Origin: Rufibacter immobilis
Lineage (GTDB): Bacteria; Bacteroidota; Bacteroidia; Cytophagales; Hymenobacteraceae
DNA length: 64,000 nt
Direction of reading: 5' to 3'
NCBI RefSeq assembly: GCF_003721565.1
Contig: NZ_RJJE01000007.1
Coordinates: forward strand, 62,001-126,000
The notes under the pieces are model-generated. The model worked only from the letters and a program-made list of their open reading frames with translations. It searched no databases and was not told the DNA's origin. Below, piece by piece: positions 32,902 through 42,513 of the stretch (positions are counted from its first letter, which is position 1; each line of letters starts with the position of its first letter). Made by a program: the position numbers and the translations under genes.

Positions 32902-33338
32902 AGAGCGATGTGAAAGATGAAAGAGAATGAATGGGTATGAAATTGATTTCTATTTAATAAAGGCTTTCATGTTCTTCTTTATTAGGCAGGGCTTGCTTAG
33001 TAACGTAAGGGGGCTGGGTGTAGTAGGCACAAAACCGCTTTCTGGCAATTAGAAGATGCCGACAGTAGTTAAGTAAGAGGGTGCCTTCTCGTTCAAAAAC
33101 TATTGTTTATACTTTCAAATGAATTGGTATTTCTTTGTGAATACTCTGATGCATGAAAGTAGGGATCAGTTTTAAATATGGCAATAACAGGGCGTAATGG
33201 CTTTTCGTTTTTGCGTATTTGGCAATTTAGTTAAGGTAGTTTGGTGATAATGTTTTGTTGCAGAGCCAAGTGAGTGGTCAAACCTAATTTTATAATTGGG
33301 ATTTAACAATATGCTAAAACCAAATCGAGGATATGTCG

Positions 33339-33346
33339 TATCTTTG
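33339..33346 (+). promoter_or_regulatory. -7-like box just before asnB
   Basis: TATCTTTG matches TAnnTTTG but lies only 7 bases before the ATG; if used, the mRNA would be nearly leaderless. No TTG at the right distance upstream. Confidence 0.25.
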
Positions 33347-33353
33347 CGGCAAT

Positions 33354-35261
33354 ATGTGCGGAATATCAGGAATCTACGCTTTTACTCAAGAAGGACGTGA
33401 CGTCATTCAACGTTTGCCAGACTCTACAGATGCGCTACAGTTGCGTGGTCCGGATTCTGGGGGGCATTTTACCCATGGTTCTGTAGGATTGGGACACCGA
33501 AGGCTGTCTATCATTGATGTGAGTGATGTGGCGTGTCAGCCAATGGTGGATGAGACAGCCAGGTATACCATTGTCTTTAACGGCGAAATCTTTAATTACC
33601 AAGAGCTCAAAAAGCAGCTCCTGGATAAGGGGTACACCTTCTTTTCCCAGTCAGACACAGAGGTGTTGCTCAAGTATTACATGGAAGAGGGGCCTTCTTT
33701 TTTAAAGAAACTGAATGGTTTCTTTGCCTTCGCCATCTATGACAAGGAAGAAGAAACCTTGTTTGTAGCCCGTGACCGTATGGGAGTGAAGCCCCTGCTG
33801 ATGTTCCAGGATGAAGATAAGTTAGTCTTCGCATCAGAGATGAAATCATTGCTGGCTTTTGGGATTCCGCGTAAACTGGATTATGTTTCTCTGTACGAGT
33901 ATCTGCAGCTGAACTATATTCCTGCCCCAGCCTCTATTTTCAAAGGCGTGAAGAAACTGATGCCTGGCCACTACTTCATGGTGGGCAAAAAAGGTAAAGT
34001 AGAGATCAAGCGCTGGTATAAAATTCCTTACGACGAGAAGAAAGCCAAAAAGAATGACCTCTCATATGAAGCGCAGCAGAAAAAGCTGGTGGACCTGATG
34101 GATGGAGCTGTGCAGCGCCGTATGATTGCAGATGTGCCTTTAGGGGCTTTCCTGAGCGGTGGGATAGATTCTTCTGTGATTGTAGCTCTGGCTTCGCGAC
34201 ATACGCAGCAATTGAACACCTTTTCCATTGGCTACAAAGATGAACCTTTCTTTGATGAGACCAAGTATGCCAAACTTGTAGCAGAGAAATACAAGACCAA
34301 CCATACCGTCTTTTCGCTCACCAACAATGACTTGTATGAGCATTTGTTCAGAGCTATTGATTATATAGATGAGCCTTTTGCCGATTCATCTGCCCTGGCA
34401 GTTAATATCTTAAGCCACTACACGCGGCAGAAGGTAACAGTAGCCTTGTCTGGAGACGGGGCAGACGAGCTGTTTGCCGGGTATAATAAACATATGGCAG
34501 AGTACAAGGTGCGCCAGGGCGGCTTTTTGGCCGAAACTGTAACTGCTCTGTTGCCACTATGGGAGATGATGCCAAAGTCGCGTAATTCGTCTTTTGGTAA
34601 CCGCATACGGCAGTTCCAGCGGTTTGCGGAAGGAATGAATCTTTCTGCGAAAGACCGGTATTGGCGTTGGGCTTCCTTTGCCACGGAGAATGATGCCAAA
34701 TCTTTGCTCAGCGGTAAGGCCAAACGTATTCTTTCCAAAGATGTCTACAAGAAGCGCCGCCAAAAAATACTGAGCCATTTGTCACAGAAAGGTGACATCA
34801 ATGAGGTGCTGTACACTGACATGCAGTTAGTGCTGCCCAATGACATGCTCACCAAGGTAGACCTCATGTCTATGGCCAATAGTTTGGAAGTACGTACGCC
34901 TTTTCTTGACTATAAAGTAGTGAACTTTGCCTTCTCCTTGCCGCAATCTTCTAAGATTGACGGAGGTATGAAGAAGAAGATTGTACAGGATGCTTTTAGG
35001 GGCATGCTGCCTCCAGAATTGTACAAACGTCCCAAACATGGTTTTGAGGTGCCACTGCTCAAATGGTTCCAGAATGAACTGCGCCCCATGATCATGGATG
35101 ATTTGTTGTCTGATGCATTTATTGAGGAACAGGGGGTTTTTAATTTGAAGGAGATTCAGCGCTTAAAGGCACAGCTTTTTTCCAGTAATCCAGGTGATAT
35201 TCATGCCCGCATTTGGGCGCTGGTAGTGTTCCAGCACTGGTGGAAGAAGTGGATGGCATAG
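33354..35261 (+). CDS. asnB: asparagine synthase (glutamine-hydrolysing)-type amidotransferase
   Basis: 635 residues. The start at 33354 is fixed by the catalytic N-terminal Cys2 (MCGISGIYAF); an in-frame ATG 7 codons earlier would block it. The class-II glutaminase domain (about 1-215: QLRGPDSGGHF, GHRRLSIID, NGEIFNY) is followed by the synthetase domain with the pyrophosphatase loop LSGGIDSSVIVALAS and SGDGADELFAGYNKH. Members in polysaccharide clusters amidate uronic acids or other sugar acids rather than making asparagine; since ugd follows 52 bases downstream, a uronamide role is a reasonable inference. First gene of the cluster. Confidence 0.9.
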   Translation: MCGISGIYAFTQEGRDVIQRLPDSTDALQLRGPDSGGHFTHGSVGLGHRRLSIIDVSDVACQPMVDETARYTIVFNGEIFNYQELKKQLLDKGYTFFSQSDTEVLLKYYMEEGPSFLKKLNGFFAFAIYDKEEETLFVARDRMGVKPLLMFQDEDKLVFASEMKSLLAFGIPRKLDYVSLYEYLQLNYIPAPASIFKGVKKLMPGHYFMVGKKGKVEIKRWYKIPYDEKKAKKNDLSYEAQQKKLVDLMDGAVQRRMIADVPLGAFLSGGIDSSVIVALASRHTQQLNTFSIGYKDEPFFDETKYAKLVAEKYKTNHTVFSLTNNDLYEHLFRAIDYIDEPFADSSALAVNILSHYTRQKVTVALSGDGADELFAGYNKHMAEYKVRQGGFLAETVTALLPLWEMMPKSRNSSFGNRIRQFQRFAEGMNLSAKDRYWRWASFATENDAKSLLSGKAKRILSKDVYKKRRQKILSHLSQKGDINEVLYTDMQLVLPNDMLTKVDLMSMANSLEVRTPFLDYKVVNFAFSLPQSSKIDGGMKKKIVQDAFRGMLPPELYKRPKHGFEVPLLKWFQNELRPMIMDDLLSDAFIEEQGVFNLKEIQRLKAQLFSSNPGDIHARIWALVVFQHWWKKWMA

Positions 35262-35313
35262 AAGTGATAGATTATTCGTAACTATAATCATTCTTATATA
35301 ACGATTTTTACCC

Positions 35314-36666
35314 ATGAAAATAGCTGTAGTAGGAACAGGATATGTAGGGCTGGTGACAGGTACTTGCTTTGCAGAAGTAGGTATTGAGGTGACTTGTATA
35401 GACGTGAACGTCAAAAAAATAGAAGACCTAAAACAAGGTGTTCTGCCTATCTACGAGCCTGGGCTTGAAGAGATGGTGTTGCGCAATGTGGCCAAAGATC
35501 GCCTTCATTTCTCCACAGATCTGGCTACTGCCATTCAGGGGTGCGATGCTGCCTTTATTGCGGTAGGTACTCCTCCGGGAGAAGACGGCAGCGCAGATTT
35601 GAAATATGTATTAGGTGTGGCCCGGGAAATTGGGCAGCACATGAATGATTACCTAGTGGTAGTCACCAAAAGCACCGTGCCGGTAGGTACGGCTAAAAAA
35701 GTGAAACAAGCCGTAACGGAAGAGTTAGAAAAGCGTCAGTCTGACCTTCAGTTTGATGTAGCTTCCAATCCTGAGTTCCTGAAAGAAGGGGCCGCTATTG
35801 AAGATTTCCTCAAGCCAGACCGTATTGTCATTGGGGTGGAGTCTGAGCAGGCAGAAGAAGTGATGCGGAAGCTGTATAAACCGTTCTTGTTGAACGGCCA
35901 TCCAATCATCTTCATGGATGTACCTTCTGCTGAAATGACGAAATATGCTGCCAACTCCATGCTGGCAACTAAGATTAGTTTCATGAATGACATCGCGAAC
36001 CTTTGTGAGATCATGGGGGCAGACGTGAACATGGTGCGCCGGGGTATTGGCAGTGATACTCGTATTGGTAATAAGTTCATCTACCCAGGGATTGGCTACG
36101 GTGGTTCCTGCTTTCCTAAAGACGTGAAAGCCTTAATCAAAACTGCGGCAGAGAATGGTTACCAAATGCAGATTTTGCAGGCGGTAGAGTCTGTGAATGA
36201 AAACCAGAAAGAGGTGCTTTTCAATAAAGTAATAAAACACTTCGGCGGGGACCTTGCAGGAAAGACTTTTGCTTTGTGGGGGCTCTCCTTCAAGCCTAAG
36301 ACTGATGATATGCGCGAAGCGCCATCTTTGGTTATCATTGAGAAACTTCTTGCAGAAGGCGCTAGTGTGGTAGCCTATGACCCTGTCGCCATGAAAGAAG
36401 CCCAGCACATGCTTGGTGACAATGAGAAAGTAACATATGCTAAAGATGAATATGATGCCCTCATTGATGCAGATGCTTTATTGGTAGTGACAGAATGGCC
36501 TGAATTCCGTTCGCCTAATTTCCAGGTAATTGGAAAGCTGTTGAAGAATAAAGTCATTATTGATGGCCGCAATATCTATGAAGCAAAAGAAATGCAAAAT
36601 TTAGGTTTTGCATACTATGGTATTGGCGTACAAGAAGTGCAACCAGTAACTGAAATGACGAACTAA
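35314..36666 (+). CDS. ugd: UDP-glucose 6-dehydrogenase
   Basis: 450 residues. N-terminal NAD-binding motif ([20 protein letters not shown]), the hinge helix with Lys ([20 protein letters not shown]), and the catalytic Cys in [16 protein letters not shown]. It oxidises UDP-glucose twice to UDP-glucuronate. The following UDP-xylose synthase starts 1 base after its stop, so the two are translationally linked and form a UDP-Glc to UDP-GlcA to UDP-Xyl branch. Confidence 0.96.
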   Translation: MKIAVVGTGYVGLVTGTCFAEVGIEVTCIDVNVKKIEDLKQGVLPIYEPGLEEMVLRNVAKDRLHFSTDLATAIQGCDAAFIAVGTPPGEDGSADLKYVLGVAREIGQHMNDYLVVVTKSTVPVGTAKKVKQAVTEELEKRQSDLQFDVASNPEFLKEGAAIEDFLKPDRIVIGVESEQAEEVMRKLYKPFLLNGHPIIFMDVPSAEMTKYAANSMLATKISFMNDIANLCEIMGADVNMVRRGIGSDTRIGNKFIYPGIGYGGSCFPKDVKALIKTAAENGYQMQILQAVESVNENQKEVLFNKVIKHFGGDLAGKTFALWGLSFKPKTDDMREAPSLVIIEKLLAEGASVVAYDPVAMKEAQHMLGDNEKVTYAKDEYDALIDADALLVVTEWPEFRSPNFQVIGKLLKNKVIIDGRNIYEAKEMQNLGFAYYGIGVQEVQPVTEMTN

Positions 36667-36667
36667 C

Positions 36668-37660
36668 ATGGCTGAGGCAAGAAAAAGAGTACTCATTACC
36701 GGTGGCGCCGGCTTCCTGGGGTCGCACCTATGTGACAGGTTTATCAAAGAGGGTTACCATGTCATTGCTATGGATAATCTCATTACAGGTGACCTGAAAA
36801 ATATAGAGCATTTATTTAGACTGGAGCAATTTGAGTTCTATAACCATGATGTGTCTAAGTTTGTGCATGTACCAGGGCGGTTGGATTATATCCTCCATTT
36901 CGCTTCGCCTGCTTCGCCTATTGATTACCTTAAGATTCCAATTCAAACCTTGAAAGTGGGTTCTTTGGGAACTCATAATCTTTTGGGATTAGCCAAAGAT
37001 AAAGGAGCTCGTATCTTAATTGCTTCCACTTCTGAAGTTTATGGTGATCCTGAAGTGCATCCACAATCAGAAGAGTATTGGGGCAATGTCAATCCCGTAG
37101 GCCCACGTGGGTGCTATGATGAAGCCAAACGTTTTCAAGAGGCAATGACGATGGCGTATCATATGCATCATGGCTTAGAGACTAGAATTGTGCGCATCTT
37201 CAATACCTATGGACCTAGGATGCGCCTGAATGATGGGAGGGTATTGCCAGCTTTCATGGGGCAAGCGCTACGAGGTGAAGAACTTTCTATTTTTGGTGAT
37301 GGTTCACAAACTAGGTCTTTCTGCTATGTAGATGATTTAGTAGAAGGTATTTACCGTTTGTTATTAAGTGAATATGCCCTTCCTGTGAATATAGGGAATC
37401 CAGCAGAGATAACCATCAAAGAGTTTGCCGAAGAGATCTGTCAATTAACAGGAGTGGAATTAAAGTTGGGCTATCAACCTCTTCCCAAAGATGATCCACA
37501 GAGACGACAGCCAGATATCACAAAAGCCAAAGAGATACTTGGGTGGGAACCTAAAGTTACAAGAACGGAGGGATTAAGGCGTACTTTGGAATATTTCAAA
37601 GAGAACGTAGAAACGGCAGAGCCTGTTCATAGATCTTTTTTTAATAAGGATTCGAAATAG
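36668..37660 (+). CDS. uxs: UDP-glucuronate decarboxylase (UDP-xylose synthase)
   Basis: 330 residues, extended SDR. Motifs: [64 protein letters not shown], and catalytic Tyr/Lys in [12 protein letters not shown]. The ASPASP and the [15 protein letters not shown] blocks are diagnostic of UXS rather than of 4-epimerases. It converts UDP-GlcA to UDP-xylose with transient oxidation. Adjacent to ugd (1-base gap). The product is xylose for the exopolysaccharide, or a precursor for further changes. Confidence 0.92.
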   Translation: MAEARKRVLITGGAGFLGSHLCDRFIKEGYHVIAMDNLITGDLKNIEHLFRLEQFEFYNHDVSKFVHVPGRLDYILHFASPASPIDYLKIPIQTLKVGSLGTHNLLGLAKDKGARILIASTSEVYGDPEVHPQSEEYWGNVNPVGPRGCYDEAKRFQEAMTMAYHMHHGLETRIVRIFNTYGPRMRLNDGRVLPAFMGQALRGEELSIFGDGSQTRSFCYVDDLVEGIYRLLLSEYALPVNIGNPAEITIKEFAEEICQLTGVELKLGYQPLPKDDPQRRQPDITKAKEILGWEPKVTRTEGLRRTLEYFKENVETAEPVHRSFFNKDSK

Positions 37661-37809
37661 AGTGCTGTGAGGAATTCTAGATATATCAATAATTAAAATA
37701 AAACAATAATAAAGTTAATCAATTTGTGGAGTAGCAACTTTATAAATAAAGTAACTGTAAGGATCAGAAAAATAGCAAGAACAGAAGAATAACGGAGAAT
37801 AGATTTTTT

Positions 37810-38892
37810 ATGATCAATGTGACTAAACCATTTTTGCCTCCCAAAGAGGAATACAACCATTATTTAAAGGAAATTTGGCGTAGAGAATGGTTGACAAATA
37901 ATGGCCCATTAGTGAATGAATTAGAGCTAAAGCTGAAGGAGTATTTGGATGTGCCTCATTTGTTCTATGTAAATAATGGAACAATAGCTATTCAAATTGC
38001 AATCAAAGCATTAGGTCTTAAAGGGGATGTTATTACTACCCCTTTTTCGTTTGTAGCTACTACAAGTAGTATTGTATGGGAGAACTGTAGACCGATTTTT
38101 GTTGATATAAATCCAAAGACATATAATATAGATCCAAAGTTAATTGAACAAGCTATCACTCCAGAAACAACCGCTATTGTAGCTACTCACGTATTTGGGA
38201 ATGCATGTGAAGTGGAACAGATAGAGGCAATAGCTAAAAAGCATAACTTAAAGGTTATCTATGATGGAGCCCATGCCTTTGGGACTCAGCGAAATAATAA
38301 GTCTATTTTTTCTTTTGGCGATATAAGTACACTTAGTTTTCATGCAACAAAGTTGTTTCATACCATAGAGGGAGGAGCAATTATTACCCATGATGCTTCC
38401 ATCGCAAATGAAATAGCACGCATGCGCAACTTTGGGCTAGAGGGGGGAGAGAGTATAAAATGCGTAGGTATAAATGGTAAAAATAGTGAGTTCCATGCTG
38501 CTATGGGTCTTTGTAATCTTAAGTATATAGATGAGATACTTGAGAAGAGAGCTGTTTTATCTGCCAGATATACAAAGATGCTTGAGCCTTTGCGAATTGG
38601 AGAAATATTCAGCCATGCCCCTAATGGATTTAATTATGCATATTATCCAATTTTGTTCAAAAATGAAGCAATCCTTCTAAAAGTAATAGAGGCGTTGCAC
38701 AAAATATATGTTCACCCAAGGCGGTATTTTTATCCATCATTAGAAACATTGAGTTACATTACTCCAAAGCAAGAAGCAAAAAACTCTAATGATGTTTCTT
38801 CACGGGTACTGTGCCTACCTCTATACCATGATCTGTCTTTTGAAGAGGTTGACATGATATCAAGAGCAATTCTTAGAACGCAAAATTATTGA
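37810..38892 (+). CDS. DegT/DnrJ/EryC1/StrS aminotransferase, VioA-like
   Basis: 360 residues. PLP-binding Lys in LSFHATKLFHTIEGG, substrate-site blocks YVNNGTIAIQIAIKALGL and DVITTPFSFVATTSSIVWEN, and YDGAHAFGTQ. The opening INVTKPFLPPKEEYNHYL and WLTNNGPLVNELE recall VioA (dTDP-4-amino-4,6-dideoxyglucose synthase); FdtB is a related alternative, and no FdtB sits beside the FdtA-like gene at 24065. From here to ~47 kb the DNA is markedly AT-rich. Confidence 0.85.
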   Translation: MINVTKPFLPPKEEYNHYLKEIWRREWLTNNGPLVNELELKLKEYLDVPHLFYVNNGTIAIQIAIKALGLKGDVITTPFSFVATTSSIVWENCRPIFVDINPKTYNIDPKLIEQAITPETTAIVATHVFGNACEVEQIEAIAKKHNLKVIYDGAHAFGTQRNNKSIFSFGDISTLSFHATKLFHTIEGGAIITHDASIANEIARMRNFGLEGGESIKCVGINGKNSEFHAAMGLCNLKYIDEILEKRAVLSARYTKMLEPLRIGEIFSHAPNGFNYAYYPILFKNEAILLKVIEALHKIYVHPRRYFYPSLETLSYITPKQEAKNSNDVSSRVLCLPLYHDLSFEEVDMISRAILRTQNY

Positions 38893-38961
38893 AAGAAGTT
38901 AGATTTGGCTTAGATAGTTGCTGTGGTTCAATGGTAGAAACTAGAGCAAGAGAGAAAGATT

Positions 38962-40434
38962 ATGTCTAAAAATTTGAAAGAAAAGGCCTATAAAGGTTTT
39001 GTATGGTCATCTATAGAAAGATTTGGTACTTTAATAAGTGATTTTGTTATTTCTATATTTATTGCACGAATCCTTTCTCCTAAGGAATTTGGGTTAATAG
39101 CAATGGTAGCTGTCTTTACTGCTTTCTTGTCTCCATTTGTAGATGCAGGATTAGGCAAAGCTTTGATTAGAAAAAAGGAGCCGTCTGATGAAGACTATTC
39201 TACTGTATTCTGGTGGAATCTGGGACTTTCTATTATAGTCTATTTGTTGATCTATTTATGCGCACCTGTTGTTGCCAATTTCTATGATCAACCTCTTTTG
39301 GTAGATATAATGAGAGTAATGGGACTATTACTTATCATACAATCACTAAGTATTATACAAACTAATCGTCTTTTAAAAAGGCTTGACTTCAAGCCTTTGG
39401 CTATTCGTACTATTACTAGTTCTGTTATTTCTGGAGTAATAGGGCTTTACTTGGCATATGTTGGATGGAGTTATTGGGCATTAGTAGTGCGCTCCTTGAT
39501 TGGTGCTTTAATATCTTCTATTCTGCTTTGGTCTTTGAGTAGATGGAAACCTTCACTTATATTTTCTTTACAAGTATTTAAGGAGTTGTTTGGGTTTGGT
39601 TCTAAACTTCTAATAGCAAATTTACTTGATGTTGCTTTTAAGAACATATATCCTTTGATTATTGGGAAGTACTTCTCAGCTGCGTCTTTAGGTTTGTATA
39701 GCAGAGCAGTTGCTTTTAAAGATATTCCCCAAAATCTAATCATCTATGTTACTTCTAAAGTAACTTATCCCATTTTTGCTGAGCTACAGGATGAAAATAG
39801 CGATTTAAGGGCAGGATATAGCCGTATGGTAAAGCTTGTGTCATTTATATATTTTCCGCTGCTTATGGGAATAATGGGTTTGAGCAAAAATATTGTTTTA
39901 GTATTACTTACGGAGAAGTGGTTAGAGGTAGTGCCAATGTTGAAGCTATTGGTATTCGTGGGTCTGCTCCATCCTATACATTCTATAAATTTAAACCTCC
40001 TTACGGTTAAAGGGAAGTCAAACTTATTCCTTTATTTGGAAGTCGTGAAGAAAATTTTAATTGTTATCGTGTTAGTCATTAGTTACAGATGGGGAATACT
40101 GGGGTTAATTTATGGTCAAATTGTACAATCTTGTTTGTTTCTCTTTATTAATACATATTTTACTGATAAATTAATTGATTATGGGATATTGAAACAATTC
40201 AAAGATATCCTGATTTCATTAATTATTTCTGTAGCAATGGGATTGGCTTTAATGTGGGGAAGTGAGGTTCTGTCTGTCTTTACTTGGTGGAGTTTAATTG
40301 TGTGGATAATGGTAGGTTCAGGCATATATGTAGGGCTCTCCTTTCTATTTAATGATACTGAATTTAAATATCTAAGATCTTTCCTGCATGGAAGGATAAA
40401 GCTTTCAGCCTTTAAGTTTAAAGAAAGGGTGTAA
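38962..40434 (+). CDS. Wzx-type polysaccharide flippase (MOP superfamily)
   Basis: 490 residues with 12-14 membrane helices spread evenly. The N-terminal region SKNLKEKAYKGFVWSSIERF then ISIFIARILSPKEFGLIAMV is the standard start of the WzxC/RfbX lipopolysaccharide-exporter family. It moves undecaprenyl-linked repeat units to the periplasmic face of the inner membrane. It sits 69 bases after the aminotransferase and 32 before wbqC. A matching polymerase candidate is at 49979-51355. Confidence 0.92.
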   Translation: MSKNLKEKAYKGFVWSSIERFGTLISDFVISIFIARILSPKEFGLIAMVAVFTAFLSPFVDAGLGKALIRKKEPSDEDYSTVFWWNLGLSIIVYLLIYLCAPVVANFYDQPLLVDIMRVMGLLLIIQSLSIIQTNRLLKRLDFKPLAIRTITSSVISGVIGLYLAYVGWSYWALVVRSLIGALISSILLWSLSRWKPSLIFSLQVFKELFGFGSKLLIANLLDVAFKNIYPLIIGKYFSAASLGLYSRAVAFKDIPQNLIIYVTSKVTYPIFAELQDENSDLRAGYSRMVKLVSFIYFPLLMGIMGLSKNIVLVLLTEKWLEVVPMLKLLVFVGLLHPIHSINLNLLTVKGKSNLFLYLEVVKKILIVIVLVISYRWGILGLIYGQIVQSCLFLFINTYFTDKLIDYGILKQFKDILISLIISVAMGLALMWGSEVLSVFTWWSLIVWIMVGSGIYVGLSFLFNDTEFKYLRSFLHGRIKLSAFKFKERV

Positions 40435-40466
40435 AGAAGTTCTATAATATATAAGCGACTGGACAT

Positions 40467-41165
40467 ATGAAGCTTGCTATCATGCAGCCCTATTTCTTTC
40501 CATATATTGGATATTATCAATTGCTACATGCTGTTGATAAATTTGTAATATATGATGATGTGAACTTTATAAAGAGAGGTTGGATTAACAGGAATAATAT
40601 CTTGATAAATAACAAGCCATCTTTATTTACAATACCTTTGACAGGTGCGAGCCAAAATAAACTGATTAAGGAAGTTACCGTTACGGACCTTGAGAAATGG
40701 AGTAATACATTTTTTAAGACAATTGAGCAGAGTTATAAGAAAGCTCCTTTTTATAATGCAACAATTTCCATCTTGAAGAATGTGCTATATTCTGAGCATC
40801 AGAATATAGCTGATCTATGTTATGCATCATTAGTAGCCGTAGTTGAATATCTTGGATTAACCACTCAAATAATCAGGTCATCGGCAATATATAACAATCA
40901 AGAATTAAAAGGACAAGCCAGAATTTTGGATATCTGTCTGCAGGAAAATTCAAAGGTCTACATAAATCCTAAAGGAGGAATGGATTTATACAATAAAGAG
41001 ATATTTGAAAAAGAGGGAGTGAAGCTGCAGTTTATACAGTCATTAGATGTAAGATATAAGCAATATACCTCAGAGTTTGTGCCTTGGTTGTCAATGATTG
41101 ATGTCTTGATGTTTAACTCTCCAGCCGAGATCAAAATAATGCTAGATAAATACGAACTTATTTAA
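40467..41165 (+). CDS. WbqC family protein
   Basis: 232 residues. The signature MKLAIMQPYFFPYIGYYQLL, VDKFVIYDDVNFIKRGWINR and the basic ITxPL block (LFTIPLTGASQNKLIKEV) identify WbqC. The family is common in O-antigen clusters with 4-amino sugars, where it is thought to act on the amino sugar (for example as an acyl or formyl-type transferase), but no reaction is established. Its neighbour the VioA-like aminotransferase fits that association. Confidence 0.9.
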   Translation: MKLAIMQPYFFPYIGYYQLLHAVDKFVIYDDVNFIKRGWINRNNILINNKPSLFTIPLTGASQNKLIKEVTVTDLEKWSNTFFKTIEQSYKKAPFYNATISILKNVLYSEHQNIADLCYASLVAVVEYLGLTTQIIRSSAIYNNQELKGQARILDICLQENSKVYINPKGGMDLYNKEIFEKEGVKLQFIQSLDVRYKQYTSEFVPWLSMIDVLMFNSPAEIKIMLDKYELI

Positions 41166-41223
41166 GCAAACAGAAAAATATGTATTCTACATACAAATAA
41201 AGTAGGTGTAAACTTATCTAATA

Positions 41224-42510
41224 ATGAAGAAGATCAAAGTCTTGATATATCCATGTGGAGCTGAGAATGCTCTTGAAGTTTATGCTGCCATAAGACACAG
41301 CGTACATGTTCAAGTTGTTGCCGCTACCAGCAAGTATGACCACAGTGACTTGATTTATGAGGAGCAGGTGTTTATTCTTCCTAATGTTGTAGATACAAAT
41401 TTTGTAGAAGAAGTTAATGATCTCATTCTTCAGGAAAAGATTGACTTTATTTTTCCAACGCATGATACAGTTGCGTTGTACTTAGCAAAATATCAAGCGG
41501 TCATCAAGGCGGGAGTTATTACGTCAGATTATGTGACGAATGAGATCTGTAGGTATAAGTCAAAAACTTATGAAGTGTTTTCTTCACAGCCTTTTGTTCC
41601 CATAGTATTCAATAATGTCATCCCGAATGAGTTTCCAATCTTTGCGAAACCAGATGTAGGTGAGGGAGCCAAAGGAGCTTCCAAAATTTCTAACCTTGAA
41701 GAGTATAATCAACTACAGGCTAAGGTCTCTTCACGTGATTTAGTTTTTGTTGAGTATCTGCCAGGCAAAGAGTATACCATTGATTGCTTCACAGACAGAA
41801 ATGGGAAGTTGCTTTTTTGTGGAGCCAGGGAGCGGGCGCATGTGTCCATGGGGATCTCTTTTCATAATAAGGAGTTTGCCGTCACAGAAGACATAAAAAA
41901 CATCGCAGATGCCATTAATACTAAGCTTTCACTAAGGGGGCTGTGGTTTTTTCAACTGAAAGAAGATAAGAATGGCCATCTGAAACTACTTGAGGTTTCT
42001 ACTAGAGTAGCCAGCTCTATGGGCTTCTTCAGGCAGAAGGGCGTAAATTTTCCTCTCCTAAGCATCTTTGATGCAATGGGAATGAATGTGGAAATAAATT
42101 CTAATGAATTTACGGTAGAATTGTTTAGAAGCACCACAAACAGATATAGGTTAGGTATTGATTATGATAACGTTTATATAGACTTTGATGACACATTAAT
42201 TGTTAACAACAAGGTAAATTTGTCTTTAATAAAGTTTATTTATCAATGTATATCAAAAAACAAAAGAATCATACTAATTACTAAGCACGCAGAGGATTTA
42301 ACTGTAACTTTGAGAAAATATAGGATTAGTCCGGTATTATTTGATGAAATAGTTGTCTTAAAACTTACTGATAGAAAATCTGAAGCGATTAAAAAACATA
42401 GATCAATCTTCATTGATAACTGGTATTTAGAAAGAAAAGAAGTTAAAGAAGCGCTAGGAATTCCTGTATTTGATGTGGATGCAATTGATGGCTTATTAAG
42501 TGGATATTAA
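41224..42510 (+). CDS. ATP-grasp ligase fused to a HAD-like domain
   Basis: 428 residues in two parts. Residues about 1-300 are an ATP-grasp fold of the CarB/PylC kind (KIKVLIYPCGAENALEVYAA, FAKPDVGEGAKGAS with the glycine-rich ATP loop, FVEYLPGKEYTIDCF, LKLLEVSTRVASSMGF with the metal-binding E/N positions partly changed). Residues about 312-425 are a minimal HAD domain: motif I DFDDTL with Asp320/Asp322, motif II ILITKHAED, a Lys (TDRKSEAI) and an acidic motif III (SIFIDNWYLERKE). Fusion suggests that a carboxylate is activated by phosphate and then dephosphorylated, or two steps of one modification. The next gene starts 3 bases later. Substrate unknown. Confidence 0.8.
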   Translation: MKKIKVLIYPCGAENALEVYAAIRHSVHVQVVAATSKYDHSDLIYEEQVFILPNVVDTNFVEEVNDLILQEKIDFIFPTHDTVALYLAKYQAVIKAGVITSDYVTNEICRYKSKTYEVFSSQPFVPIVFNNVIPNEFPIFAKPDVGEGAKGASKISNLEEYNQLQAKVSSRDLVFVEYLPGKEYTIDCFTDRNGKLLFCGARERAHVSMGISFHNKEFAVTEDIKNIADAINTKLSLRGLWFFQLKEDKNGHLKLLEVSTRVASSMGFFRQKGVNFPLLSIFDAMGMNVEINSNEFTVELFRSTTNRYRLGIDYDNVYIDFDDTLIVNNKVNLSLIKFIYQCISKNKRIILITKHAEDLTVTLRKYRISPVLFDEIVVLKLTDRKSEAIKKHRSIFIDNWYLERKEVKEALGIPVFDVDAIDGLLSGY

Positions 42511-42513
42511 TTT

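Larger units (their letters stand above)
32710..33353. other. 644-base divergent intergenic region at the edge of the polysaccharide cluster
   Basis: No gene recognised. Contains the last palindrome relic before the AT-rich island (32864-32901). It should hold the manC promoter and the cluster's main promoter; the only clear -7 box is TATCTTTG at 33339. Confidence 0.5.
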
